Origin: Sediminibacillus massiliensis
Lineage (GTDB): Bacteria; Bacillota; Bacilli; Bacillales; Amphibacillaceae
Direction: 5' to 3'
Assembly (NCBI RefSeq): GCF_900156915.1
Contig: NZ_LT732535.1
Location: 3,520,497 to 3,565,128 of the forward strand
Length of the DNA stretch: 44,632 nucleotides
Below, piece by piece: positions 33,532-41,543 of the stretch; position 1 is the stretch's first letter; each line of letters opens with the position of its first letter. The position numbers and the translations under genes are program-made. The notes beneath the pieces are model-generated. The model ran no database searches, was not told the DNA's origin, and saw only the letters and a program-made list of their open reading frames with translations.

Positions 33532-34374
33532 ATGAATGAAAAAGATAAAGCACTATATGATTTTTTAACCGAAAATGCCAAGGATATTACCGATAAATGG
33601 TTGAGTAAGAGGGAAAAAATCGAGGGCTCGATTTACTCTGCCGATATAGAGCAGGAAATTGAGAATATGCTTCGTGAACAAAACAGTTTTACCATCAAAA
33701 CGATTGTAAGTTCCCTGCTGCCTGATAAAGAACACCTTAGGGAAAACGTTGATAGTTGGGCAAAAACGGTTGCTGAAAGCAGGGTGGATTCTGATACGCC
33801 GATCTTCGAGGTGATCGAAGCAGTCAACAAAGTTCAAGAAACCATCATGGATTTCGTGACCGTTTATATAGAGGAAAATGAATCGTTTTTGTCCAAAATG
33901 GATGTCATGAGGTGGAACTCTCTAATTAACGGTGCTTTTAATGAGTTGATTACGAGCTTTTCGGAAGTGTACTATCGTATCACAAAGGATCGTCTGTTTA
34001 CCCAGCAGGAACTAATCAATGAATTAAGTACTCCTGTTATACCAATTTCCGATGCTTTTGCAATCGTGCCGCTAACTGGCCAGTTTGATATCAACCGGAC
34101 GGACCGGATTTTTGAATCCATCCCGAAAAAGTGTGTCGATGCAGGGGTAGAACATCTATTTATCGACCTATCGGGAATGCCTGTCATCGATACTATGGTA
34201 ACTCATCAGGTTTTCCAGCTGATACAGATATTGGAACTGCTCGGCATCACATCTACACTTTCCGGCATTAGACCTGAGGTAGCTCAAACGGCCGTTCAAT
34301 TGGGAATCGATATGAAAAATATAAGGACATTCAGCAGTTTGAATCAAGCATTGTCAGTGATTGCTCCTGAATAG
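33532..34374 (+). CDS. rsbRD: RsbR-type stressosome protein with STAS domain (RsbRD/YqhA-like)
   Basis: RsbR paralogues build the stressosome that senses stress upstream of sigma-B. The 280-residue protein has a helical globin-like N-terminal sensor (about 1-155, starting MNEKDKALYDFLTENAKDIT) and a STAS domain (about 165-278). The two phosphorylatable threonines of the family lie in LSGMPVIDTMVTHQ and GIRPEVAQTAVQLG. The start and length best fit RsbRD (YqhA). It stands alone here with its own terminator, away from rsbS/rsbT, as RsbR paralogues often do. The exact paralogue name is less certain than the family. Confidence 0.9.
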   Translation: MNEKDKALYDFLTENAKDITDKWLSKREKIEGSIYSADIEQEIENMLREQNSFTIKTIVSSLLPDKEHLRENVDSWAKTVAESRVDSDTPIFEVIEAVNKVQETIMDFVTVYIEENESFLSKMDVMRWNSLINGAFNELITSFSEVYYRITKDRLFTQQELINELSTPVIPISDAFAIVPLTGQFDINRTDRIFESIPKKCVDAGVEHLFIDLSGMPVIDTMVTHQVFQLIQILELLGITSTLSGIRPEVAQTAVQLGIDMKNIRTFSSLNQALSVIAPE

Positions 34375-34408
34375 AAAAAAGCTGGGAAATATCCCCGCTT
34401 TTTTTTGT
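34375..34408 (+). terminator. Terminator after the RsbR gene
   Basis: AAAAAAGCTGGG / CCCCGCTTTTTT (one mismatch) is followed by TT. Confidence 0.85.
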
Positions 34409-34500
34409 AATATGGTGGATTAAAACGGCAGGAAAACTGGATTTATGCAGGGAAATATTGTACTTTATTACTATATTTGTTTTTTCGAGGAGGAAGTTTT

Positions 34501-35562
34501 TTGATTACAGAAATAAACGGCAAGAAGATAGACTTCCATCAATTGCTGCAACATTCAATTACTGCAAAATTCATCCTTAGAGGAAATGAAATTGTCTACG
34601 CCAATAATGCATGTCTTCGTCTCTTGAAAGCAGAAGATCCGGAACAAATTTTATATCAAAGTATCGATACATTTCTTCACCCAGACTATACTTCTTTAAG
34701 CAGTTGGAGACTGAACAAAGTTTTCGAAGAGGAAACAATGCTTGATCCTGTCGAATATAAAATTATCGATATAACGGGAGAAATCGTAGATGTGGAGACA
34801 TATGTCGGGCCGTTTTATTTCGGTGATGAAGTACTTGCCCAAGTAATTGTCACGGACATTACCGAAAAAAAGAAAATGCAGGAGCTGATCATGCAGACAG
34901 AGAAAATGTCTGTGATGGGGGAATTGGCTGCAAGCATTATCCATGAGATACGGAATCCTCTTACCATTCTTAATGGGTTTATCGAAATCATGAATATCGA
35001 AACAACACCTAGGGGGAAAGAATATTTGTCGGTGATGGCAGATGAAGTGAAACGAATCGAATCCATCGCAAATGATTTGTTGTTATTCTCCAAACCCCGC
35101 CCCCAAATTTTAAATCCCAAAAATATTGTCAAAGTCATCAAGGATGTCATTTTTTTAATGAATAACACAGCATTTAAAAAGGGTGTTATGTTGAACTTTC
35201 ACCACGAGGAAGACCATATCGAAATCTTGTGTGATGAGATGCAGTTGAAACAAGCTTTTATCAATTTTATAAAAAATGCCATCGAAGCAACTCCGGCAGA
35301 AGGGGAAATCAACATCTACTTGCGGAAAAATTCGGCAAACAACAAACTTTGCATAGAAATAGCTGATACGGGATGCGGGATACCTGAAGATAAGCTCAAA
35401 GAAATCGGTTCATCTTTTTTTACTACGAAACAAAATGGAACCGGCCTGGGTCTGACTGTCACTTATAATATTATCAAAAGTCATCATGGTTCCATTTCTG
35501 TCGAGAGCAAGCTTAATGAAGGCACCACTTTCACCATTGACTTACCGTATCAAGTTAGTTGA
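34501..35562 (+). CDS. PAS-domain sensor histidine kinase (sporulation-kinase-like)
   Basis: The 353-residue cytoplasmic kinase has an N-terminal PAS domain (about 10-125), a HisKA domain with phospho-acceptor H148 (SIIHEIRNPL) and an HATPase domain (NFIKNAIEATP, DTGCGIPEDKL, GTGLGLTVTYNII). No membrane helix is present. Soluble PAS kinases without a cognate response-regulator gene, as here, are typical of the KinA/KinE class that feeds the Spo0F-Spo0A phosphorelay; this is inference. The start is TTG 34501, seven nt after GAGGAGG; the upstream TTG 34477 has no RBS. Its 3' end overlaps the convergent EamA gene by 13 nt. Confidence 0.9.
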   Translation: MITEINGKKIDFHQLLQHSITAKFILRGNEIVYANNACLRLLKAEDPEQILYQSIDTFLHPDYTSLSSWRLNKVFEEETMLDPVEYKIIDITGEIVDVETYVGPFYFGDEVLAQVIVTDITEKKKMQELIMQTEKMSVMGELAASIIHEIRNPLTILNGFIEIMNIETTPRGKEYLSVMADEVKRIESIANDLLLFSKPRPQILNPKNIVKVIKDVIFLMNNTAFKKGVMLNFHHEEDHIEILCDEMQLKQAFINFIKNAIEATPAEGEINIYLRKNSANNKLCIEIADTGCGIPEDKLKEIGSSFFTTKQNGTGLGLTVTYNIIKSHHGSISVESKLNEGTTFTIDLPYQVS

Positions 35563-36446
35563 TGTCTACGGGACCTTGCCGGCCTTTGGACAAGAATCAC
35601 GGCCGTCACTACCATTATGATTCCAATATACTGCCAGATACTCAACAATTCCTTGAAAACAATGAAACTTAAAATGGTTGCTGTCACTGGTTCCACTGTG
35701 GCTAAAATGGACGCTTTACTTGACTCCATTGCTTGCAGTCCCCTTGTGTATAAGGCAAAGGCAAAAACTGTGGACATCAACCCCAAACCGGAAATGTGGA
35801 ACCAAATTTGACTATTGGCAAAAGATATACCTGCATGCCATAACCCGCTGAACGGAACAATGGCGACAGCTGCGAACAGGAAGGTATATACGATAACTGT
35901 CATCGAGTGATATTTCTGAAGGGCAAATTTGCCAAATATACTGTAAAGACCATAGAACAATCCAGAGCCTATTCCTAATAGCAGTCCATAAAAAGAAATG
36001 GAGCCATTTGGGTCCGGAAATATGCCGACAACCAATGTACAGCCGGCAAACGTGATCGCCAGGGCCGCAAGCTTCCTTGCTGTCAGTTTTTCCTTGAAAA
36101 TTATCCTTGAAAGGATCGTTACAAATGCCGGGGCCGTATATAATAATATCGCCGCAATCGAGACGGATGTTTCCTGAATGGTACTGAACATACACCAATT
36201 AAAAAATACAATACTGATAATTCCTGTCCCGACAAAATATTTGCTGTCAGCGGCTTTTATCCTTAATAATGCTGGATTGGTAGCGAGCAGGTAAAGGAAC
36301 AAAGCAAGCGCTGCTGTGGTTGTCCGGATGGCAACCACCTGAATCGGAGTGAAGCCAAACTGGTAAAGGTATGTTGCGAATATTCCGATAATTCCCCATA
36401 AAGAAGCCCCTGAAATTATATATATATAGGCTAGTCTGCTGTCCAA
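35550..36446 (-). CDS. EamA/DMT-superfamily transporter
   Basis: The 298-residue membrane protein has ten hydrophobic segments in two EamA halves (about 8-140 and 150-290). The family elements ASLWGIIGIFA and GSGLFYGLYSIFGK are visible. It is a putative metabolite exporter; substrate unknown. The start is TTG 36446 after AGGGGGAT at 7 nt. It lies 44 nt downstream of the YitT-family gene on the same strand and is probably co-transcribed. Its end overlaps the end of the PAS kinase gene (convergent). Confidence 0.92.
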   Translation of the reverse strand: MDSRLAYIYIISGASLWGIIGIFATYLYQFGFTPIQVVAIRTTTAALALFLYLLATNPALLRIKAADSKYFVGTGIISIVFFNWCMFSTIQETSVSIAAILLYTAPAFVTILSRIIFKEKLTARKLAALAITFAGCTLVVGIFPDPNGSISFYGLLLGIGSGLFYGLYSIFGKFALQKYHSMTVIVYTFLFAAVAIVPFSGLWHAGISFANSQIWFHISGLGLMSTVFAFALYTRGLQAMESSKASILATVEPVTATILSFIVFKELLSIWQYIGIIMVVTAVILVQRPARSRRHQLT

Positions 36447-36490
36447 TTTTATCCCCCTAATGTTTTGTCTCCTACAGCATGATTTGCCGG

Positions 36491-37072
36491 TTAAGTTACT
36501 GGCTTGACTTTCCTCGTGATACAGCTGGTGGCAATACCGACAAATAAAATTGCAATGACAGACAAGAATATGGTTTCGGTCGATATAAATATACCACCTG
36601 AAATTATAATAATAGCATCAATGGAAAATATCAACAAACCGACATTCCATCCAGTCTTTTCTGAAATGAATTGTGCCAGAAGGTCTGTCCCACCGGTGCT
36701 TGTCCGATATCTGAGCATTATTCCGATTCCGATCCCTATCAGCGTGCCGCCTGTCACTGCACTGAATATTTCCGGTAATTCGAGGAGATGGGCCAGGGGT
36801 TTCAGCAAATCGATAAAAAAGGAAGAAACAAGCATACCGTGCAGGCTGTTGTAAAAATAGTTACGGTAATGATACCAGGCAATTAGAAAGATAGGAATGC
36901 TGACGAAGATAATAACAAGGCCGGCCTGAAACCCCCATATGTAGCTTGAAATCAGACCAATGCCAATTATCCCTCCGTCAAGTACTTCGTATGGTACTAA
37001 AAAAAGATTAATCCCGATCGATAACAGCAGGCTGCCAAGAAGTATAATGACGGCTTTTTTTAGAAAAAACAT
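36491..37072 (-). CDS. YitT-family membrane protein (short form)
   Basis: The ~193-residue protein has five to six membrane helices with the YitT signature VPYEVLDGGIIGIGL and the repeated-half feature LRYRTSTGGTDLLAQF. Many YitT proteins carry an extra C-terminal DUF2179 cytoplasmic domain; this one stops after the membrane part (ITRKVKPVT). I use ATG 37072 because GGGGGATC is 8 nt upstream; the TTG at 37087 lies within the SD. Function is unknown. Confidence 0.9.
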   Translation of the reverse strand: MFFLKKAVIILLGSLLLSIGINLFLVPYEVLDGGIIGIGLISSYIWGFQAGLVIIFVSIPIFLIAWYHYRNYFYNSLHGMLVSSFFIDLLKPLAHLLELPEIFSAVTGGTLIGIGIGIMLRYRTSTGGTDLLAQFISEKTGWNVGLLIFSIDAIIIISGGIFISTETIFLSVIAILFVGIATSCITRKVKPVT

Positions 37073-37223
37073 AGACGGATCCCCCAATTAAAGACACATA
37101 TAACAGTTTATGCCAAGAAAGCCCCCTTCATGAAAAAGGGATTAAACCAGACTTCCATCAGACAAGTTACTACTTGGGACGATTGACATATAGTGATAGG
37201 GAAGAAGTAAAGGGGGAGATATT

Positions 37224-37634
37224 TTGGAAGATTATTATTTTCAATCACCGTATTTTCATGCGTTTGGACAATATAGGGGACAGGCGGGGACACAACCGGG
37301 CATACCTGGAGTTCCAGGCATACCCGGGTTCCCCGGACCTCCTGCCGGCCCTCCGCCAGGGCAGCCCGGAGGAGGAGCTCCAACTGGCCCGCCGACAAGT
37401 CCGCCACCTTCTTACGTACCACAACAACAACTGCAAACCTTTGCAGTAGATCCAGGCGGCATTAGAGGGTGTTTATTCCGCTTTACGTATGTTTGGCTAA
37501 GCCGTTTCCAGTCTTTCTGGTTTTATCCGACATTTGTCGGCAGGCAATCAATAGCCGGATATCGTTGGACCGGGTTCAATTGGGTTTATTTCGGGATTGA
37601 CTTGAACAGGATTGAATCTTTTCAATGTGTATAA
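37224..37634 (+). CDS. Collagen-like protein with conserved aromatic C-terminal domain
   Basis: This is a 136-residue protein. After a short Tyr/Phe-rich N-terminus comes a Gly-x-y stretch (about residues 22-62, such as PGIPGVPGIPGFPGPPAG), then a Pro-rich linker. A compact aromatic domain (about 75-136, GCLFRFTYVWLSRFQSFWFY...GYRWTGFNWVYFGIDL) with two cysteines follows. There is no signal peptide or membrane helix. Collagen-like tracts with C-terminal caps occur in spore-surface proteins such as BclA, so a spore-coat role is possible but inferred. The start is TTG 37224 after AAAGGGGGAG. The collagen region is much richer in GC than its surroundings. Confidence 0.82.
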   Translation: MEDYYFQSPYFHAFGQYRGQAGTQPGIPGVPGIPGFPGPPAGPPPGQPGGGAPTGPPTSPPPSYVPQQQLQTFAVDPGGIRGCLFRFTYVWLSRFQSFWFYPTFVGRQSIAGYRWTGFNWVYFGIDLNRIESFQCV

Positions 37635-37640
37635 ACGAAA

Positions 37641-37673
37641 GAGACCTATCATAAAAGATAGGTCCCTTTTTTT
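37641..37673. terminator. Shared terminator (collagen-like / DUF389)
   Basis: GACCTATC / GATAGGTC with flanking A-rich and T7 runs lies between two convergent stop codons. Confidence 0.85.
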
Positions 37674-37675
37674 AC

Positions 37676-38686
37676 CTAAAAGCGAATGAAATAAATGACG
37701 ATGAATAGGACGAGAATGACAATGCTAACAAAAATCAAGGAGTATTTTCTTGACGTATTGGCTGCTTGGATTTCCCGCCAGTTTATCGGCTTTATACCGC
37801 TGAACCAGAAGACTAATATCGCTGAAAGAATGATCGAATTGACGTTCACTAACAGCAAAAGCAGCGGTGTAACTGTATTCTCCCATTCGAAGGAACCGGC
37901 TATCATTCCTAGAACGACGGCGGGCGGCAAAAGTGCAACGGAAACCATCACACCCACTAGTGCTTCGGAAGCTCTTTTGACGAAAGAGATGGCTCCTGCT
38001 GCCCCGGCTGCAAGAGCAACGGCAATATCGATTATTTGTATATCCGTCCTGGACAAAAATTCCTGGCTGCTTAAAGGGAGGGGGAAAAAGAAACCGAAGG
38101 CTGCCGCAATTAATAAAGGAATAGAAAGGCCATACAAAGAAGTGATCACCGATTGCCGCATGAGTTTAAAGTCCCCCAGAACGGAAGCAAAAGCAGTCGA
38201 TGTGACCGGGCCGATCAAGGGAGCAATCACCATAGCCCCGATAACGATTGCGGGACTGTTTTTTATAATTCCTGCTGTGGCGACAATGGAAGATAAGAAC
38301 AGAAACCAGGTAAAACTTCTGGAAATTTGGCTTGATGTATGGACGACATTGTATAATTCCTGGCGGCTTGCTCGTACTAATTCTGCTTTCTTAGGTTCCT
38401 CTTCTTCCTTTGTTTCATCTTTTTCCTCGTCCTCTTTGGAAATATGGGGGATATATGTTTGTAAGTTAAACAGAAGTGCTTTAAAATGCTCGTTATATTT
38501 TGCCTTCATTTCAAGAAAATTCAGGAGTGCTTCCGAATCTTTTGCTTCCACCAGAATTCTCAGCAGCGAATATTGTTCCGATTCATCAGAATGCCAGTGG
38601 GTTACCGTTGGAAGGTCGAGGAGGCTCTCATGGAATTCTTCTATTTTATCTTTTGGCAGGTAAACCTCTATCAATTGTAATTTCAT
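37676..38686 (-). CDS. DUF389 / TIGR00341 family membrane protein
   Basis: The 336-residue protein has a soluble N-terminal region (1-115) ending in a Glu/Lys-rich stretch (KEDEEKDETKEEEEPKK). About six membrane helices follow (about 130-335). The DUF389 core is visible as AIVIGAMVIAPLIGPVTSTAFASVLGD. No activity is known for the family. The start ATG 38686 follows CGGAGGAA. A long antisense ORF covers the same region but is a shadow. Confidence 0.9.
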   Translation of the reverse strand: MKLQLIEVYLPKDKIEEFHESLLDLPTVTHWHSDESEQYSLLRILVEAKDSEALLNFLEMKAKYNEHFKALLFNLQTYIPHISKEDEEKDETKEEEEPKKAELVRASRQELYNVVHTSSQISRSFTWFLFLSSIVATAGIIKNSPAIVIGAMVIAPLIGPVTSTAFASVLGDFKLMRQSVITSLYGLSIPLLIAAAFGFFFPLPLSSQEFLSRTDIQIIDIAVALAAGAAGAISFVKRASEALVGVMVSVALLPPAVVLGMIAGSFEWENTVTPLLLLLVNVNSIILSAILVFWFSGIKPINWREIQAANTSRKYSLIFVSIVILVLFIVIYFIRF

Positions 38687-38908
38687 CAGATATTCCTCCG
38701 GTTTAAAAAAGCCTGTTCGTTGTTAATGTGCATAATCAATTGAATTTTATGCGTTTATCTGCTGGGGAATTCCGACAAAAAATCCCTTCAGAAAGCGGTT
38801 TGTGTCGAAATGTTTCTGTTGAAATGGGCCCTGGGCAGCAGGATATTTTGTTCTTTTTATCGAAATAGACTATATAATCTTATCCTGGATGGAGGTATGA
38901 CGAATATT

Positions 38909-39286
38909 ATGACAGCACCACTCTTAAAAGGGATGGAAGGAGCTTTCATTCCGGTAAGGAATCCGCGCAAGTCTGCAGAATGGTATGAAAGGATATTGGG
39001 GTTTAAGCAGCTTTATGTGGATGAAGAAGCTGTCACCATGAAGATTTCAGATAAAGCCCAGACGGTAATCACCCTTGTCAGGACACCAAATCATCACCCG
39101 ATGGTTTTTCCGGAGAATGAATTCGGGGTTGGAAAGTATTATAATTTTATTCCGGAAGATATTGATAAAGCTCATCAGTTTTTGAAGAAGCATGATGTCA
39201 CAGTCATGCCTATAGGCGGAGAAGGTGAAACAAGGTTCTTTACTTTTTTTGACCCCGATGGGAATCCTTTAGGCGCCTGCCAATGA
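38909..39286 (+). CDS. VOC-family protein (glyoxalase/bleomycin-resistance fold)
   Basis: The ~125-residue protein has one vicinal-oxygen-chelate domain: PVRNPRKSAEWYERILGF at the start and FFTFFDPDGNPLGACQ at the end, the usual signature of a two-module VOC fold. Possible metal ligands are in NHHPM and the C-terminal half. Enzymatic class is unknown. GGAGG (38891-38895) is 1 nt before ATG 38897 and 13 nt before ATG 38909; neither is ideal, and I prefer 38909. The frame is open further upstream to 38810 without support. Confidence 0.85.
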   Translation: MTAPLLKGMEGAFIPVRNPRKSAEWYERILGFKQLYVDEEAVTMKISDKAQTVITLVRTPNHHPMVFPENEFGVGKYYNFIPEDIDKAHQFLKKHDVTVMPIGGEGETRFFTFFDPDGNPLGACQ

Positions 39287-39307
39287 AATTATTCATTTAT
39301 TATTTAT

Positions 39308-39343
39308 AAAAAAGCGATTCCGACTATTCGGCATCGCTTTTTG
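39308..39343. terminator. Bidirectional terminator (VOC / phosphodiesterase)
   Basis: AAAAAAGCGAT / ATCGCTTTTT, with an inner CCGA / TCGG stem, lies between convergent genes. Confidence 0.88.
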
Positions 39344-39348
39344 TCATC

Positions 39349-39846
39349 TCATGATTTGTCTTGGAAAAATACATGCTCTAATGTAGGGTTGTTTCCCGTT
39401 TTCAGCAACCCATAAGAATATTGATCTTGCCTTCTCTTGTCTGTAGGAGACCCCGGGTTGAAAAGGATGAAATTGTCCATTTCTTTTTTTACCGGAATGT
39501 GGGAATGCCCGTATATCAATATATCTATTTCGTCTCCGGCGAATTGTTCGATTGCCCGCTTCTCTGTTGTCTTCCCTTTTCCATCCCCATGTGTAAGTCC
39601 GACAAGCGTTCCATCCAAATCGAAAATCTTCTTTTTTCCGAACTTGTTGGTAATTTCTTCGTTATCTACATTTCCGGCCACCCCGTCGACAGGGGCGAAG
39701 GATTTCAATTCTTCCAGAACATCCAAGGTCTGCCAGTCGCCCGCATGCAGGATCAAATCTGCCGTCCTTAAATCTTCTTTCAGTTTTTCCGGAAGTTTTT
39801 TAGCCCGTCTCGGCATGTGGGTATCGGCTATAATCACAACCAGCAT
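39349..39846 (-). CDS. YfcE/MJ0936-family metallophosphoesterase
   Basis: The 165-residue calcineurin-like phosphodiesterase has the metal-binding series IIADTH, LHAGDW, AGNVDNE, THGDG and YGHSHIP. The bimetal site would cleave phosphodiesters; B. subtilis and archaeal relatives act on cyclic or model phosphodiesters, but the real substrate is unknown. ATG 39846 is 7 nt after AGGGGG; the TTG at 39849 is too close. Confidence 0.9.
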   Translation of the reverse strand: MLVVIIADTHMPRRAKKLPEKLKEDLRTADLILHAGDWQTLDVLEELKSFAPVDGVAGNVDNEEITNKFGKKKIFDLDGTLVGLTHGDGKGKTTEKRAIEQFAGDEIDILIYGHSHIPVKKEMDNFILFNPGSPTDKRRQDQYSYGLLKTGNNPTLEHVFFQDKS

Positions 39847-39944
39847 CAATTATCCCCCTTCATTTTATCGGTCTTAGTATTACTCAGACTAAAGGCTGAG
39901 CGAATTTCATTCCGTCAGCTGTTATGAAAGAAACCTCCTCCGTC

Positions 39945-39950
39945 TATAAT
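39945..39950 (+). promoter_or_regulatory. -10 element of the orphan leader RNA
   Basis: The consensus hexamer TATAAT lies 31 nt upstream of the 17-codon ORF. A weak -35 (TTATGA) lies 17 nt upstream. Confidence 0.45.
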
Positions 39951-39980
39951 GAAGACATGAAAGACAAAGGAGGGATCTAC

Positions 39981-40034
39981 ATGTTAAACGAATATGAAAT
40001 CCAACAAATCATTGATGCTCGCCGACCTAGATAA
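39981..40034 (+). CDS. 17-residue orphan leader peptide
   Basis: ATG 39981 follows AAAGGAGGGATCTAC, an excellent Shine-Dalgarno. The frame reads MLNEYEIQQIIDARRPR and stops at TAA. The end Arg-Pro-Arg fits the Arg/Lys-x-Arg/Lys pattern at which macrolide-bound ribosomes are known to stall. Codons 11-14 form one arm of a hairpin (TTGATGCTC, 40012-40020). It looks like a regulatory leader peptide, but no same-strand gene follows closely. Confidence 0.55.
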   Translation: MLNEYEIQQIIDARRPR

Positions 40035-40080
40035 CCTGTACAAATTTTAATTGCAAAGGAGTTTAGCCGATGAGCATCAA
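40012..40080 (+). promoter_or_regulatory. Hairpin masking the second mini-ORF start
   Basis: TTGATGCTC (40012-40020) is complementary over 9 bp to GAGCATCAA (40072-40080). That segment includes the G of the second start codon (ATG 40070) and directly follows its SD GCAAAGGAG (40053-40061). A ribosome stalled near the end of the leader ORF would open it. The geometry is like erm-type translational attenuators. Confidence 0.55.
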
Positions 40081-40093
40081 CCTATTGCTTTAG
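40070..40093 (+). CDS. Seven-codon second mini-ORF of the orphan leader
   Basis: AAAGGAG precedes ATG 40070 by 9 nt. The frame is MSINLLL and stops at TAG 40091-40093, one nt before the terminator stem. A ribosome ending here would cover the terminator 5' arm. Confidence 0.35.
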   Translation: MSINLLL

Positions 40094-40127
40094 AGCCTTT
40101 CCTCGGTACAGGGGGAGAGGCTTTTTT
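40094..40127 (+). terminator. Terminator of the orphan leader RNA
   Basis: AGCCTTTCCTC pairs fully (with G-U) to GGGGAGAGGCT and is followed by T6. It overlaps the stop codon of the opposite-strand SDR gene. Confidence 0.82.
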
Positions 40128-40875
40128 AATGTTCATAAATCATCTTTCTCGTCATTCCGCCGTCCACGATAATATTCTCCCCAGTTATAAAATCATTTTC
40201 CGGATTGGTTAAAAATAAACAAGTACGAGCAATATCATCCGGCTTGCCGACCCGTTTGGATGGGTGCTGTTCATGGTCAATTTCACGAAGCTTCTGATAA
40301 TCACCTGTGTCAATCCAACCTGGACTGATAGCGTTGACCGTAATTCGATCATCACTTAACGACATAGAAAGAGCGTGGGTAAGTGCAGAGATTCCGCCCT
40401 TTGTCGCTGCATATGCTTCTGAATCCTTTTCTGACATGAATGCCCGGGTCGACGCTATATTGACGATCGATCCGCCGTTTGGATTTTCCCTCATCCTCTT
40501 TGCAGCTTCCCGGGCGCACAAAAAGGTACCTCGCAAATTTGTGTTGATGACATCATCCCATTCTTCCACTGTTAAGTCGAAAACAGGTTTGAATCTGGAG
40601 ACCCCTGCATTGTTAATCAAGATATCGATTTTGCCGTAAGTGTCGATGGCAGAGTTCACCAAGGTGGTTATCTGATCCGGAAAACGGATATCCGTCTCTA
40701 CAGAAGTTGCCTCTCCGGCACTTTTCTTTATCTCCTTGACTACTTTATCAGCGGCTTCTCTGTCCATGTCGGCTATGATTACTTTAGCACTTGCACTGGC
40801 GAATGCTTTTGCAACAGCTTCTCCGATTCCATGACCTCCGCCTGTGACGATGACAACTTTATCTTTGAAATCCAA
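40126..40875 (-). CDS. SDR family oxidoreductase
   Basis: The ~249-residue short-chain dehydrogenase has the cofactor motif VTGGGHGIGEA, an acidic residue after strand 2 (IADMD) that suggests NAD(H) preference, NNAG, and catalytic Ser with YAATKGG. The C-terminus VDGGMT is typical of glucose-dehydrogenase/FabG-like SDRs. I use TTG 40875 because AAGGAAGGTG lies just upstream; ATG 40911 has no RBS and adds a non-family leader. Substrate unknown. Its 3' end faces the orphan leader RNA. Confidence 0.9.
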   Translation of the reverse strand: MDFKDKVVIVTGGGHGIGEAVAKAFASASAKVIIADMDREAADKVVKEIKKSAGEATSVETDIRFPDQITTLVNSAIDTYGKIDILINNAGVSRFKPVFDLTVEEWDDVINTNLRGTFLCAREAAKRMRENPNGGSIVNIASTRAFMSEKDSEAYAATKGGISALTHALSMSLSDDRITVNAISPGWIDTGDYQKLREIDHEQHPSKRVGKPDDIARTCLFLTNPENDFITGENIIVDGGMTRKMIYEH

Positions 40876-41012
40876 TGGCTGCACCTTCCTTCGATTTATT
40901 GATACTAACATACCACAGCTTGATATTGACTTTAATCAATCAGCACAATAATCGTATTAAGTTTGCTGAATGTATGATAGAATGATGGAACTTTATAGAT
41001 AAAGGGGGAGCA

Positions 41013-41543
41013 TTGGATGGAGGAAGAAATATATCTTTCTGCACCGGTTGCAGAGTTGGAAATTCATATAAAGAATTCTATCAGAAGTGGAAGGCCAGTG
41101 GAGAAGAAATGATCCCATGGGTTATCGCTAAAGATCCAACTGATTTTTCCCAGATGGTCGATTCATTGCATGAACAAGCTAGAGGGGAAAACCTGCCAGA
41201 TGGATGGGTGCCCGATTCCACCTATTGGCTTGTGGATAAAAGGAAAAAGGTTATTGGTGTTGCCAATATCCGCCATGCTTTGACAGAAAAGTTGTTATAT
41301 GAAGGCGGCCACATCGGTTATGGAATACGACCCAGTGAACGCCGGAAAGGCTTTGCGGTTAAATTGCTTGCTTTATCATTGGAAAAGGCAAAAGAACTGG
41401 GAATTGACCGGGCCCTGGTAGTTTGTGATGATACCAACGTCGGATCCAAGAAAACGATTCTCAGAAACGGGGGAATCCGGGACGACGATCATATAGAAGA
41501 AGACGGTAACGTTGTTAACCGGTTCTGGATAGATTTGATATAA
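41013..41543 (+). CDS. GNAT-family N-acetyltransferase, probably frameshifted near the N-terminus
   Basis: The domain is GNAT: the acetyl-CoA loop is IRPSERRKGFAVKLL, with YWLVDKRKKVIGVANIRH before it. The well-spaced start (ATG 41017, 6 nt after AAAGGGGGAG) lies in another frame: MEEEIYLSAPVAELE, the family's expected start. It runs out of frame near 41060 and stops at 41110-41112. The GNAT frame resumes as SYKEFYQKWKASGEE. Joining the two needs one extra base near 41060-41064. Translation from TTG 41013 gives an atypical Cys/Gly-rich N-terminus. Hence a recent 1-nt deletion or a sequencing error is likely; the listed frame is the longest open one. Confidence 0.75.
   Translation: MDGGRNISFCTGCRVGNSYKEFYQKWKASGEEMIPWVIAKDPTDFSQMVDSLHEQARGENLPDGWVPDSTYWLVDKRKKVIGVANIRHALTEKLLYEGGHIGYGIRPSERRKGFAVKLLALSLEKAKELGIDRALVVCDDTNVGSKKTILRNGGIRDDDHIEEDGNVVNRFWIDLI

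Noticed and set aside
37108-37422. Minus-strand frame antisense to the collagen-like gene
   Set aside because: It is created by the Gly/Pro repeat on the other strand; no RBS or motif.
37695-38663. 322-codon open frame antisense to the DUF389 gene
   Set aside because: It has no RBS, its sequence is the low-complexity Ser/Thr/Ile pattern expected from the complement of membrane helices, and the minus-strand gene has clear family motifs.
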